In this document: positions 49,417-61,662 of the stretch, piece after piece
How the letters are laid out: each line of letters opens with the position of its first letter
How positions within the stretch are numbered: position 1 is the first letter of the stretch
Assembly: GCA_000499405.2 (NCBI GenBank)
Contig: HG738137.1
Coordinates: forward strand, 10,828,621-10,892,620
DNA length: 64,000 bases
DNA from: Onchocerca volvulus
Lineage: Eukaryota; Nematoda; Chromadorea; Rhabditida; Onchocercidae
Direction: 5' to 3'
Made by a program: the position numbers and the translations under genes
Notes under the pieces: generated by a model
Seen by the model: only the letters and a program-made list of their open reading frames with translations
What the model was told of the DNA's origin: nothing
The model's database searches: none

Positions 49417-52400
49417 AACAAAATGTAAAAACAAGAAAAAGTCAAATGATTTTCAATCTTTTTGATATTAACAGGAAGAAGAAGAAGAAGGAATTGATGT
49501 TAAGAAGAAAAAAATAACATTGTACCATAATATTTTATGTTGGAATGAAAATATCAAAAACATTTCAAATGTCAAATTTCAATTCAATCAAAATTTTTCC
49601 AGCCAAAGTTTTTTCAATCAGAAGTTCTTTTAAATCAAAAGTTTTTTTTTCAACCAAAATTCAATCAAAGATTTTCGTTTTAAACGGAAATAAATTGAAT
49701 CCTAAAAATATAAATAATTCGATGAGGCAATATTCACATTCTATCAAATTAGTACGCATTCGTCTTACTTATTCAACATTGTTGAAATTGATTGAAAAAA
49801 AAAGAAAAAAGAAAAAAGCTAATTTCTTTTGCGATTTATACAAAGGCGAATAAAAGAAATATTATTTAACCTTATGTGTGAGAAATAAATTGCTTCTTTT
49901 TTTTTTTTTCTTTTTGCAAATCTCAAAAGAATTTTGAAAAGTGGAAAAAGCGGCCGAATACGAGTAATAAATTGATAGAAATTATCCGTTAACTTCAAGG
50001 TCAATCATTATAAATTGCTTACCGAATAATAGAATGAGATTGAATTTCAAAAATTGATCTAATTTAGCAACAGAAAGATCCATTTTTTTTTTATGACAAA
50101 TTTTCTTTTAATTTTTCATAATTCTTTATCAATTATCATATCTACTAGTAATGTTATTATAAGAATATCTCATTTAAAATCTGATTTTGCCTTCAAAATT
50201 ATATTTTTTCTACTTTAGAATTATCTTAATGAAGTTAGGCAAATGTCATTATTTATCATTAACATCATTTATCACTGAAAGCAGTTATCATTCCTTTATC
50301 ACTTTTTCAAAATATGAAGAGCAGGAAATGAAATTATCAATCAATCAATCAATCGTAGATTATTTTGCCCATAAATGAATTTGTCAAAGAGTTTTTTAAT
50401 ATTTTAAAAAATTCGTTCAATTTTCATCTTTAATGTTGAAAAAAAAAATAGAATCTTTTTGATATCATTAATAAAATCATTCACTATTTAATTAATTGAT
50501 TTAAAATATCAACTACTTATCAATAACGTATGAACGTACCTCAACTTTTTTTCATCGTTCTCGCTTTGCCATACTTTCAAATTTTTTTTCACGGCCTTTT
50601 TTGATTTCATTTTTATACTTTAAATTATTAAAACTACTTTTAAATATAATAATATTTAATTTTCATTTTTCATTTTTAAATTTTTTCAAAATTTATTATT
50701 ATCATTTTTGAACTTAATTATTTGAACGTTTAATTTAATAATCGTAAAAATACAAGATTTTTGTATGCAAAATTGGAACCATTTAAATAAGTAATTCATT
50801 TCTTCTCCTTAATTTCATCATTAACTTAATTATAGCAGTATCAATCTATACTGAATCAATGATGGTATGGTACTATTAATGGATAGAACAGTACTGAATT
50901 TTGGTTGAGTTAAACTAATTTTAAGAAAAAAAAAAAAAAAAAAAGAAAAGTAAAGAAAAAAAATAATCATACCGTAAAAAAGAATAATGCATTTAAATTT
51001 CATTTAATTCCAATCAATTATTTAAAAGTAAATAAATTAAAGAGCAAAATGTGATAAAAATGAGATATCAAATAAAAGTTTTTTTTTTCTTTTGGCTTTA
51101 AATGATATGAGCCTAATCCGTATTGTACTTATCAACGATGTTAAGGATAGGAAAAGTAAGTTGTGAATATGCTAAAGCAATTGCTATCAAGTTCTAAATT
51201 TTTGCAAGCGCTTAGAAAGCTAAAAAGTTTAAGAATTCTTATTTAATCAAAAAAAAACATAGTTTTTTTTTAAGGAAGATTTAATTCATATACACATTTC
51301 CATTACTGTTAAATTTCATCTATTTCTATGAAATTACGTATTTTTTGATAAATTTTAAAATTCATTATCAAAAATAAGACAAATGCAAAGAATTTCAACA
51401 AAATTCGAAATAATGAATTCGGAACAATTGAAAATGTAACAACACTATGGATAGGAACGGAATAAAATGTGTTACAAAACTATCCACAAGTTACAAGGTC
51501 ATTTTCCGGTCAAATTTTTAAACACTTTACAATCGTTATGGGACTATTTTCTTCCCGCAAAAAAAAAAAAAAAAAAACAAAGAAAAATTCTTTCCGCAAA
51601 GAAAAAGATTTTTTTTCTCATGAAATGATCCCGGAAAAAAAGTTCATCCAAGATCAGGATGAGAAGAAATTCATAAACTTCTGAAAATTTTGGAACAAAT
51701 CAAATTATAAACGATCGATAGAGTTGGTTTCAATGACTTCTGGTCATTTCAAGAAACTTCAGGAGTTACGCAGTTCCAAATTCATTCTTCCGTGCTTCTT
51801 ACAGTACATCATATCCTCATTTAAATGAGCATCGTACTGACATCTGTGGATTGAATTAGTCCTGAATTATAACAACAAAAGAGAGCAAATAAGTTTTTCC
51901 TAATTTCATATTATTTCGATAAAAAAAAAAAAGTTATTAATCACTAAATATTGTCTTTAATCTTAAGGTGAGAACTATAAAGTTCATTAATATGGAGATC
52001 CCGTACAATCATCATATCTTTTTAAAACTTTTCTGATTAAAGACATCTAAAGAAGGCAAATGTTCCTATTGTTAAAGAACAGTGTCCAACTACACCATAG
52101 TTTCTTGTCATCGTAATTTTTTCTAATTTCGCTTATCTTGTGTGTTTTTAATAATGGCTAAAAATTGTGAAAACTATTCGACAAGACAACAGCAAAATTT
52201 ATTTAAAGCAAAGCAATAAAAAAGAACCGATTTCTAAAGAAATCACAATCTAAAAATACATCTAATTCCTACCCATTAAATTCTATTAACATAGTAAGTA
52301 TTGAAATATTAAAACTGAAATATATAAACAAATTTTTGGCACTATAATAGCAAATTATATGATTATCAATATACAGGAAGTATATAGTGGCTTAATTTAC

Positions 52401-52723
52401 AAGCACATTTAATGTTTAAAGAAAAAAAAAAAGAAAAAAACACAAAAAAAACTGAAAATTACAAACACATTTAATATTTTAGGAAAAAAAACAAAAACAA
52501 AAAAACATACATTATGCAAATATGTGCATTATATTTTGACGACTAGTTAAAAAAAAAGAAATACTGAATCAGAAATACAGAAGTTATTAAGCAGATCATA
52601 TGGCAACAACATCATTCATCAGTAATCAAATGCTATAGATAAGTTTTCACCAATAATAATTACCCGCTCCACTTCAAATAATACTGCATTCGAAATACGC
52701 GTATTGATAATTTTTCAATTTTT

Positions 52724-54732
52724 TTATTTTTCTTTGAATAAAAGTTGGTGATTTGACCCAAGAAGCGCGCTATAAACGGCATACCAATGTAATGTTGCAC
52801 CTAAAATGAATTAAATATTTATGTCTTAGAAAGCTATTCTTCATATAATTAATAACAATCCAAATAGCGAATGTTCTAACGATAGTTTCAGCTCAATTAT
52901 ATCACACATTAATGAGATTTATATAAATGTTTGGAATATTGTCATTGTTGTTACAGTCCTCCAACAAAAACAGAAGTGATATCTCACATAAATATTGCAA
53001 CTTCCATTTAAAACTTTGGTTTTTTGTAAATTAGTGTACAATTAGGTTTAGCATATTAAAAAATCATCCGTGATGAACTTACCAACAACAACATGAAGAT
53101 GCCAAACTGTATGCGCAAAAGGTATAATACCATCTGATTTAAAAAAAATGACACCCATCGAATAAACAATACCACCAGCTAGCATTAAAGTTAGATCACT
53201 TAAGTTGTTCTAAAATTTAACAAAGTTTATGAACTACTCTAAAACATATTCGTCTAAGTTACATGTATTAAACAGGAATACAACATACCATACTGTATAT
53301 AGCACTAAAAGGTACGACAGCAAAGACAATATATAACAACGTTTCCATCGTTTTAAATCTGAAATTAATCGTCAAAAATGAGAATTTCAAATGTTACTTC
53401 CACTCTGATAATATCAGTTTAGTGAATTTCCACAAACTTTGAAAAATTTTTTCCAAGACACAAATGAAAGTTAAACACAAAAAAATCCGAAAATATGGAA
53501 AGAGAATGTTTAAAATGAAATGATGAAAATGCTTTGTAGTAGTAAAAGGATTTGAATCTACCTTTCGTGAAATATAAACTGATAGATAGTACCCAAAAGG
53601 GCAAATAACCAAAGAAGCCATTTGAAATTAATTCCTGGACATTCATAATGCCTTAGCGTAAACCATGGCATGTATGAAGCAGCAATAAAAAAATAAATGG
53701 CGGCACGATCGATTATATGGAGGTAATAACGAAATTTTCTGGAAAAAAAGAACTGATTTAAAAAACAAAAAAAGAAAAAAAAATAACCCAGGAATTATTC
53801 ATATAAAGTGAATCAAGAAATCACAGATCTTTGCGAAAAAGGAATAATTCAAATCATAAGTCGAATATTGATTAATTTGTATCAATTTAATAGTAAAGTT
53901 GAAGATAATAAACAGACATCGAATTAAGATTTAATGAAAATGAGCATCACTTTCATTAATAAAATAGATTTAAAAGACACAACGTACTTGTTGTTAGGAT
54001 GAAAAAGAAGCTCACACATATGATAAGCTGTTGATGTTGTAAAAAGTACCTAAAATAATTCAAAATTCTACAGAAATTAGGAAAAATGACTTTTATAGAA
54101 ATGAGAATTAGATTCCACCACAATTACATCAATTCTCAGCAAATGATAGTCAATACTATCGGAATGAGCTGAAATAAATGAATTTTAAAAATTTCAATAT
54201 AAATAACAAGCTGTTAAAAGTATACCGTAGTGAAAAAACAATAAATGATGGATACATTTCGTTCTGATTCATGACGCGACGCTGCAACTAACCAATATGT
54301 TCCATATATACTTGGAAGTATTGCTACCTGAATAGTCAAATTTCTGAGAAATTTTATCAAAATAAGGCAGAGATTTTGAGAAACCTCATAATTTGAAACC
54401 AATAATATAAAAATTCAGAAATACGAAACAAGAAAAAAAAAATAAAAACAAGGACTTATTCCTTTTTTAGTTATTCTTAGGAGTTACTGTTACAATGCAA
54501 GCGCGAAGAGAATTAAAATTTCAGCTATTCGGGCTGATTTTTCTAGTAGATTAGTGCTAAGCTACATTAAACATAACAACAGGATATTTCAGCGTAATGT
54601 GCATCAAAGATGAGATTTACATGCTAAACTTAAAATTCAGAAAAGTTAACTTACTCCGTGAGAGAGGACATTTGCAACATGTTCATATCGCGTCGGTTCG
54701 TACGCTTCACCCCGAGCAGCTCTTTTGTTCAT
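52724..54732 (-). CDS. PAQR family seven-pass membrane protein, MMD-like (PAQR10/11 type)
   Basis: PAQR proteins are seven-pass membrane proteins with a zinc-binding ceramidase-like core. The MMD branch acts at the Golgi/lysosome, for example in Ras retention and macrophage differentiation. Seven exons in gene order: 54732-54655, 54327-54226, 54049-53988, 53738-53562, 53358-53289, 53209-53083, 52800-52724, all in phase, giving 230 residues (human MMD 238). Matches to MMD include [17 protein letters not shown] (human RYKPTCYEHAANCYTHA), [31 protein letters not shown] and [19 protein letters not shown]. The histidines of STAYHM and of AHTVWHLH, and the Asp of IDRAAIYF, are the expected metal-site residues. 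The start ATG lies six bases after a TTTTTTTAG acceptor, suggesting trans-splicing. The phase of that acceptor does not fit an upstream coding exon. Confidence 0.92.
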
Positions 54733-56642
54733 ATAAGGACTAAAAAAAGCACAGTTTAACGAATTTTGCAACCAAATGAATTTTTAGAACTAAATCACTA
54801 AATTCTGCTTACTCCAATCCTCATAACAATCAATAAATTCAGTCTTTCGGATCTCAATTTTTAAACCTATTAAAAGAAAAACAATGATTTATCACTTGGA
54901 CTAAAAAGTCGATAAAATATTGGGACTAATGTAAATGTAATTATCATGACTCATTTTTATCTATGTTTGTATATCAACAATATTCCACCAAAAGTATATT
55001 ATTCGACATCATGCTCAATGATAAGAAAAATGCCATCATCACTGTTAGCACAATATCATACATCCGCAATGGGATAAAGGAAAAAATCAATCAAATTCAA
55101 ATCCTTTTAAATTTGATTGATTTTTCCGAGACTTCACCAATTCTCCTAGAAACTGATATTTATAAGTGAATTGGTCAAAGTTTCTAAAAAAAAATCATAC
55201 AATTAAGATAAATTACCTGGAAACATTACAGGAGCTCATAGCGTACTAACCGACTTTACTTGAAAAGGATTGGAAAAGGTAAACCTTCCTGAAATGATCA
55301 TTATACAATCTCAGATTATAAAATATATATACGAATGCAATCATTCCTGTTCTATTCTTGAAACCAATTACTTAGAATAATTCAATTCTTCTTAATTAAA
55401 TCCCACTGGGATAGCAAAAAGAAAAATGCACTTCGATCTTAGAGTCAAATCTTCAAAATTTCTCTTTTTTTAAGTCTGAGCAAAAAACCTTATGTCTCGA
55501 ATTCAAAAGTAGAATCTAAACTCAGTCTCTTAAATCTTTGAATCTCCTAAATTTAAAAGCCCTTAACCTCAAAAATAAGACACACTAATTTATGAACTTG
55601 AATCCCAATAATTATTTCTGCAAGTGACTTACCTTTCCTTTCCGAACTTTTATTAAATGATCGTTTTCGGATCTTCTTATTTAAATGACATCAGTATTAA
55701 TTAATAAGGAGGTAGTGTTTTTACGACAAGAATCCAGATAACTGACATTCTCTCACCAGGCTTAAAGATTCTTACCTAAAATTAAATTTCTTATGACCAG
55801 TTCTGCAATACAATTGTAATTACAATAATAAAATATTGTAATTAATGAATTATATTATCGCAATATACAATAAAATTTCATGGAATTTATTTTGATAAGA
55901 AACAATATGCATGAATGCAGTATATAAATTCTTCATTTAACAAACTGAGGAAAGTGTAATGGAAAAAAGGAAAAGAATTAGTAATTAAGCATATTTAGCT
56001 CAATATTTGCAAAATAAAGTTCGAATTTTATATTTAAAATTTCATTCCCTGTATATTTAATGTCCCGGAAAACTAATTCGAGGTGGGACAGAATACAAGA
56101 AAATATTGCTATATCAAGAAAACTTGATTCTATAACTTTCAAAAAAAAAAAGTATCGAATGTAACAACCTCTTTTATCCAAAGTTTCTCAAGCCAATTGT
56201 TGATCAGCATAGGAAGGAGCATTAATGAATGCAATACTGGGACGGTTAAGTTCTCTCTGAGCCTTATTCCCTGCCGTAACCTTTTCTATGGATGAACAGG
56301 TGTTATGCCAGTTTGTTTATCATTTCCTAGTCATAACAATTTCTTAAGTTATTTTCAAATGTTATGGATAACACAATTTCTCGTGTTATTTCTCAAATCA
56401 TTTTCTTCCGTTCCCTTCCTTTTCTTCTGTTCTAATATTTTCTTTTTTCAAATTTCATCTTGCTCTCTTCGGACTTTCCAGTTGAAAAATGAAAATTGCA
56501 GAATCAGTAACATAAGCGAAGTACAGAAATCACAGAACAAAGGTAATAAAACTCGGCAATACCAAAAAATAAATGCATGAAAGTGACAAAGCTATTTATT
56601 TCGTAGCAAAAAATTATAAATCTGCAAGAAATATTCGATATG
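54733..56642. other. Intergenic region
   Basis: AT-rich sequence between two minus-strand genes. It holds the promoter side of the PAQR gene and the 3' flank of the serine-rich gene. The short open frames at 54963-55169 and 56305-56580 have no recognisable motif and no supporting splice sites. Confidence 0.5.
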
Positions 56643-59600
56643 TTAAGAATGTGGAAGCGGTGAAATGTTCGCCAAAGTATTTAAATCTTCTTCAAAGGGG
56701 TCAGGTCGTGATGCCGATGCTGAGACACTATCTAAAGCAAGAAAAATGTTAGCAAGACCAGAAAGTTTTTAGAAAAAGCATTAGCAAATAGACTTGAAAC
56801 AATGCATTAGTAGTAGCACTAAAAACATTTTTTTTTTCCTCTAAGTAAAATAAATATACATTACACTGCTTTCATTCGATATTTTGATGAGCAAAATAAA
56901 AAATTACCTTTCTTAATATTACGGACAGCAAATAAACTATTGACGACAACCACTGGCTTCTGATCCTACTAATAATGTGAAAACGAGTCTCATAATCGTA
57001 CAAATTAGAAAAAGTTTTACTAATATATCAATAATGACTACATATGAAACTAAATTTCTGAAAACGAAATTAACTCAAAGAATTATTCCTAACATGAGGG
57101 AAATCTGCTACCTAATCTTTCTTTTTCATTGTATCCTGAATGACTTAGGTCTGATTTATTTGTCATGTCGCAAGCTTCTGCTTTTGAATCTAGAACTGAT
57201 TCCTCTGTGTTTTCTTCACTGGTTACTGGCGTCCATTCCCGGACACTAGGAAAATGTCGCGACACCGAATCATCTTTGGGAACAATACTTCCGTCCGGTC
57301 TCAGCGATACAATTCTCAACGAAGGCCTCAAAAAATTGCTTTAGTGTTAATTCTCCACTAACTTTTTTACAGAATTTTCAGTTGAAAAATCAGATGCGGA
57401 AATCATTCAAAATATAAAAAAATGTTCAATATGGAAAAAGTTTAATTCTATTTTAACATAAATCAACCTCTGCAGAATTGTATCAAACAACCGTTTCGGT
57501 AGCTGTCCAACACTACTATCAGAAGCAGTATTTGAACTCGAACTACCATCTGCCATGTAGGTACCCATTTCTATAACAGTATTGACACCGACTTCAATCT
57601 TTTCTATTGATTGATTATTCGTAAATACAGGATCAGTGGAAACTGCTGCATCTATTGCGGGAACTTTTTTTGGAATGTAACGTACTGTCACTTTGTCGTC
57701 ATCTGAACGTAGAGATGAATTTAAACTGACTGGCATTTTTGATTTTATCTGAAAATTATAAATGAGAAGAATTAAGGAAGACTCATTTTACATTCTGAAA
57801 GGCTTCAGCGGATGATCAACTCTGTGATCTAAATAGTAATAAAAAGTACTAAACAGCAATTTTACTATCGCATGAATAGCAAGAACACTGATATTACATA
57901 TTTATGAACAAAACCCAAAATGTGGCATAATTAATGGTTACAAAATTATATTTAAAGCAGGACAGAGAATGAGAAACAACATTAATTATAAATTCTACTT
58001 TAAAAAATAGTGAAAATGATATGATGCTAACATTTGCTGACGTCGGGTATATTGTTGCTTCTTCTATCGATGGAACAGTAGGTACGAATTCTTGTTCCAA
58101 AACAACAGGAATTTCTGTCAAAACTTTATCATCTGTATCTATTTTCCTATTACTTCTCGTATGTTGAAACGATCGTTCAGTAAGACTGCATGATGAAATG
58201 TTATTGGCCTAAAAAAACTAGAACAACTCCTAAAAATCCGATTATAAAGATTGTTAAAGATCATGACAATTTCTACTAGATAAGCTTCATTGATAATGCT
58301 TTTAAATTAGTCTCCGTTCCACATAGAATCTCCAATATATAATTCAAGACTACAATCTACAAAAAAAAAAAAAAAAAAGAAAAATTACTTTCCGAAATAA
58401 AGCAATTAGTCTTCCGTCAAGAGTGTCAATCACTTACGAAAGAGGAGAAAAAAAGCAGATGTACCTTCCTTTCAGATAAATCCAGTTCTTGTCTATTGCT
58501 TTCGCTTTCATGAATTGGCTGTAGCAAAGAATCATCAGATGATAAAGAAAAATCGCTTGACGTCGATGTGGATGAAGTACTTTTTGAGAGAGAAAAAAAA
58601 TTTGAATTATGCACTTTTCTTGTCGACTTTTGACGTTTATCGCTTGCACTGTCCCTAAGAATAAAGAAATCATTTATAAGAAAAAAAATCCACTGTAAAA
58701 CACACAAATTTCTGCATTAATTATGATTTGCTAACCTTGAATGACCACTAGTGAGATTTTCTAAACGCGGAATATCGACAACTGGAGATGCAGGATTAGT
58801 TGGAATTAAAAGAGGAGTCTTAAATTTCTGCCACTTTTTATGCATATGTCCTCGTAATGAAACATTATCTTTTTCTAGAAAAGAAAAGAAAATAAACCAG
58901 CATAATATTGATTCACATTCAACATTTTTTAAACAGTATTGTTTAGGGAATAAAAAATATGCTAAAAAACGTAGAAAAGATATAGAAAAGAACTAACACT
59001 GAATTACAATATGAATTAAGAGATAATGTTTTATCTTTAACCAAGAAATAAAATTCTAGTCTATGTTACAAGATGAGGATGATTAGTGAAATAGAACATC
59101 AGGAAAACTTTTTTGAGCGAAATACAACAAACACTGAAACTGTGACTGTTATTTTTTCAATCATGAATTCTTTGAATTTAGCTTTTAATATTTCCGATTA
59201 CTTTTTAATGTACTGAAAAGCTTCATTTTCTGATTATTGAAAATGACATAACTTGATGTTTAGCTTTTTCAATTTATATGCAGAAATAAAATATACCAAA
59301 ACGTTGAACTATTTGTTTTTCCGATTCATCGATATGTTCGCTCAAAAATCTCAATACAGATTCAAAAGGGGGTGGTTCGTTTGAGGGTGACAATATGCTA
59401 TACTGAAATATATAAATTAAATTGATATTAAGACTACAGTGCAAACCGATAATACTCTTCATGACTATTTAAAATATTAACATAATCTTTCTGAAAATCT
59501 TTTAAAATCATGTAACTTCTTCATCCACAAATAAGATATTGCTTAGTTATTAAATTAAGTCCTACAATGATGTTAGAATAAATCATATGTAAGTACCATC

Positions 59601-60036
59601 CTTAGGAAAGATATTTCCTGAAACAGCTATCTGTAATGCATTCCATCGAAATCAAAAAAATCGAAATACTCTTAATTCACCTGCAGTTGTTCATATACAT
59701 GTTCAAGACGAGCTGCGACGAGCCGCTGAACTGGTTCAACCAAGTTTCTAAAACTTTTTAGTCAAATAAGACAAACAGTGATCATTACTCAAAACCCAAA
59801 AAACCAAAGATAGGTTGGGAAAAGCTATTGTTATCTATCGTTAGCATAAATTAGAATGATCAGATTAAAAAAATTGAAAATTCAGTCAATGTTTTGTAAA
59901 CGACTCACTCAAATCGAGCATTTACGATGCTTTCAACAGTTTGCTCTGGGTTGGCACAAAAGTCAGCAACTGCCTGACGTACTGCTAGTCGTATGTTTAA
60001 TGTTGTTAGTTCTGAACATACATTCATTTTCGGCAT
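56643..60036 (-). CDS. Unrecognised serine-rich, probably disordered protein
   Basis: I do not recognise the family. Ten exons in gene order: 60036-59909, 59747-59681, 59402-59297, 58874-58736, 58654-58465, 58208-58032, 57748-57468, 57326-57112, 56959-56908, 56731-56643, about 480 residues. Residues 1 to about 100 look helical and folded (RLAVRQAVADF, LVEPVQRLVAARLEHVYEQL, FESVLRFLSEHIDESEKQIV). The rest is Ser/Thr/Asp-rich with a basic patch (MHKKWQKFK) and a long STSSTSTSSDFSLSSDD tract, so it is likely disordered. The last exon ends SRPDPFEEDLNTLANISPLP. Seven of nine junctions keep frame cleanly and an eighth (56908 to 56731) also fits, but exon 8 to exon 9 does not: exon 8 ends in phase 1 while exon 9 needs phase 0. 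The ATG lies 10 bases after a TTATTTACAG acceptor. A weak likeness of the N-terminal helices to BOD1/Shg1 proteins was not convincing. Confidence 0.7.
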
Positions 60037-61293
60037 CTCCGTTTTTCTGTAAATAAATAATATTTAAAATTCTGATTCCCTATATTGATATTTCCTGATA
60101 ATAGAATATATAAACACAATAAGTTACTTTAATAATAAAAAATAATTTCCTTTCCTAAATTTAATAATGGAATAATATGTTAGATATTTTTTGCTACGAA
60201 TGCATATAGCTCACCTTAGATTTGTTTCCATCATATTAAACATAAGTTAGAATTTTATTTTGTATCTAATCCACTGTTAAATAAAATTAGTGAATTTCTA
60301 AATATTTCGAAATAATTCAGCAGATCAAAATCTGATATTTCATTGTTTCCTATATTAAGTTTACACATCAACAATGACTCATATTAGAAACAAGAATAGA
60401 CTAACATTGAAGCTACAATGAATATTGACACGTATAGACATTAAATATACATGATTAATAGTGCAAAAATAAAGACACAGGAATCTTGTAAACCTAATTT
60501 ACTATAATACAGTTTATTCACTTGGTGGATTTGTATAATGGAATGCTAACAATGGGATAATGGATTACCTAACAATACTAACAATGGTAATTCATCAACT
60601 GATTTCAAAAGTAATGAGAAGTATATCTAACAAACGGTTAATTTTCTAAGGTAATAAAAAGTTTACCTAATAAAGAGCCAATTTAAGTGGCTCGTCAAAC
60701 TTCATTGTTCATTGGTTTCTTCTGGATGATTGAGGATATATAATGTATTACATCCAGCATAAATATTGCCATCTCAGATATCCTTGCTTCTATGTTCTAA
60801 CCACTAATCTGAAACTGTGATACATGAATTTTAATAGAAAATAAATCAGGATCCTCCAGAATATTCTCCCTTCTGAGATCCAATCTAATAATCATCTTGC
60901 GATGGGAAGTAGTTAACTAAGCAACAGAGGGGTATATTAAGTTTCAGGCTTTCTAAATACCTCTAGAAACATTGCATCTGAATGACTCAATTAGATACAT
61001 TGTTTCTGGACAACATCTATTGAGGATATTATAACAAGAGTAATGGCATGACTTAATGCTTGTCAGAAAAATAATATTTCATTGAATTACACATCTGTTC
61101 TTTCTTATTGAATTAATTAGATCACATATTACCTCAACTTTCAGTAATGACTCTTTTTTGACGTCTTATAGCCATACGAAATCTTTGAAACAATCAATTA
61201 ATCAATGAGAAGTTATGTAAATAAGCTGATCATCCGTGCAATCTCGCTAACTGAAATAGATATGTCAATCTTTCAATAATGAGTAGATCTTGG

Positions 61294-61525
61294 CTCAGTT
61301 CGGAGTTCAAGTCAGTTCTTAAACCTATATAGCAATAGGAACAGTTCAAGTTCGAAGTTCTTACATTGACGCGACACAGCAACTGTTTGAAATTCAAACG
61401 ACACAACAATAACAATAATCCGACAATTCAGTTGAGCACTATTCTTCCTTATCAGTGACAAAGGAAGAAATAACCTAGTGATCAATTTACTTAGATATTC
61501 TCTAATAATTGCTTGTAACATGAAG
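61294..61525. mobile_element. Helitron tail fragment
   Basis: From GTTCGGAGTTCAAG to about 61520 the sequence resembles 44010-44170 of the large Helitron. Shared pieces, in order, are a CGACACAACA motif, AACAATAATCCGACAATTCA, then AGTATTCTTC/ACTATTCTTCC, AATAACCTAGTGATCAATTT, and GATATTCTCTAATAATTG. It has neither terminus nor helicase core and is partly rearranged. Confidence 0.65.
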
Positions 61526-61570
61526 AATAATTTGATGATTAGTTTTTAGACAGATGAGTTTAGAACCATT

Positions 61571-61662
61571 TGATACGTGTGATATGTACCAAATGATACG
61601 TATTATACGTATCAAATGATACGTATTATACGTGTCAAATGATACGTACGATATGTATTAAA
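61571..61662. repeat. 23-bp tandem repeat, four copies, each palindromic
   Basis: Four head-to-tail units start at 61571, 61594, 61617 and 61640, with consensus TGATACGTATTATACGTATC plus AAA. The second unit is a perfect inverted repeat of 10-bp arms (TGATACGTAT / ATACGTATCA) around one base. The other units differ by a few substitutions. Confidence 0.93.

Larger units (their letters stand above)
47168..52723. other. Gene-poor, low-complexity intergenic region
   Basis: 5.5 kb of strongly AT-rich sequence with many A/T homopolymers, an (AG)10 microsatellite, degenerate GATATAAATATC repeats and an 80-bp poly(A) tract. Open frames here are mostly lysine- or phenylalanine-rich translations of homopolymers and I do not accept any as a gene. 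Confidence 0.65.

Noticed and set aside
49221..49517. 98-codon lysine-rich open frame
   Set aside because: It is mostly the translation of the 80-A tract.
53394..53646. Overlapping 75-codon minus-strand frames within the PAQR gene
   Set aside because: They are out-of-frame readings or intron extensions of the PAQR exon at 53562-53738.
59681..60036. Assignment of the serine-rich gene to BOD1/Shg1
   Set aside because: Only a loose pattern of helical residues agrees. The diagnostic BOD1 blocks are missing.
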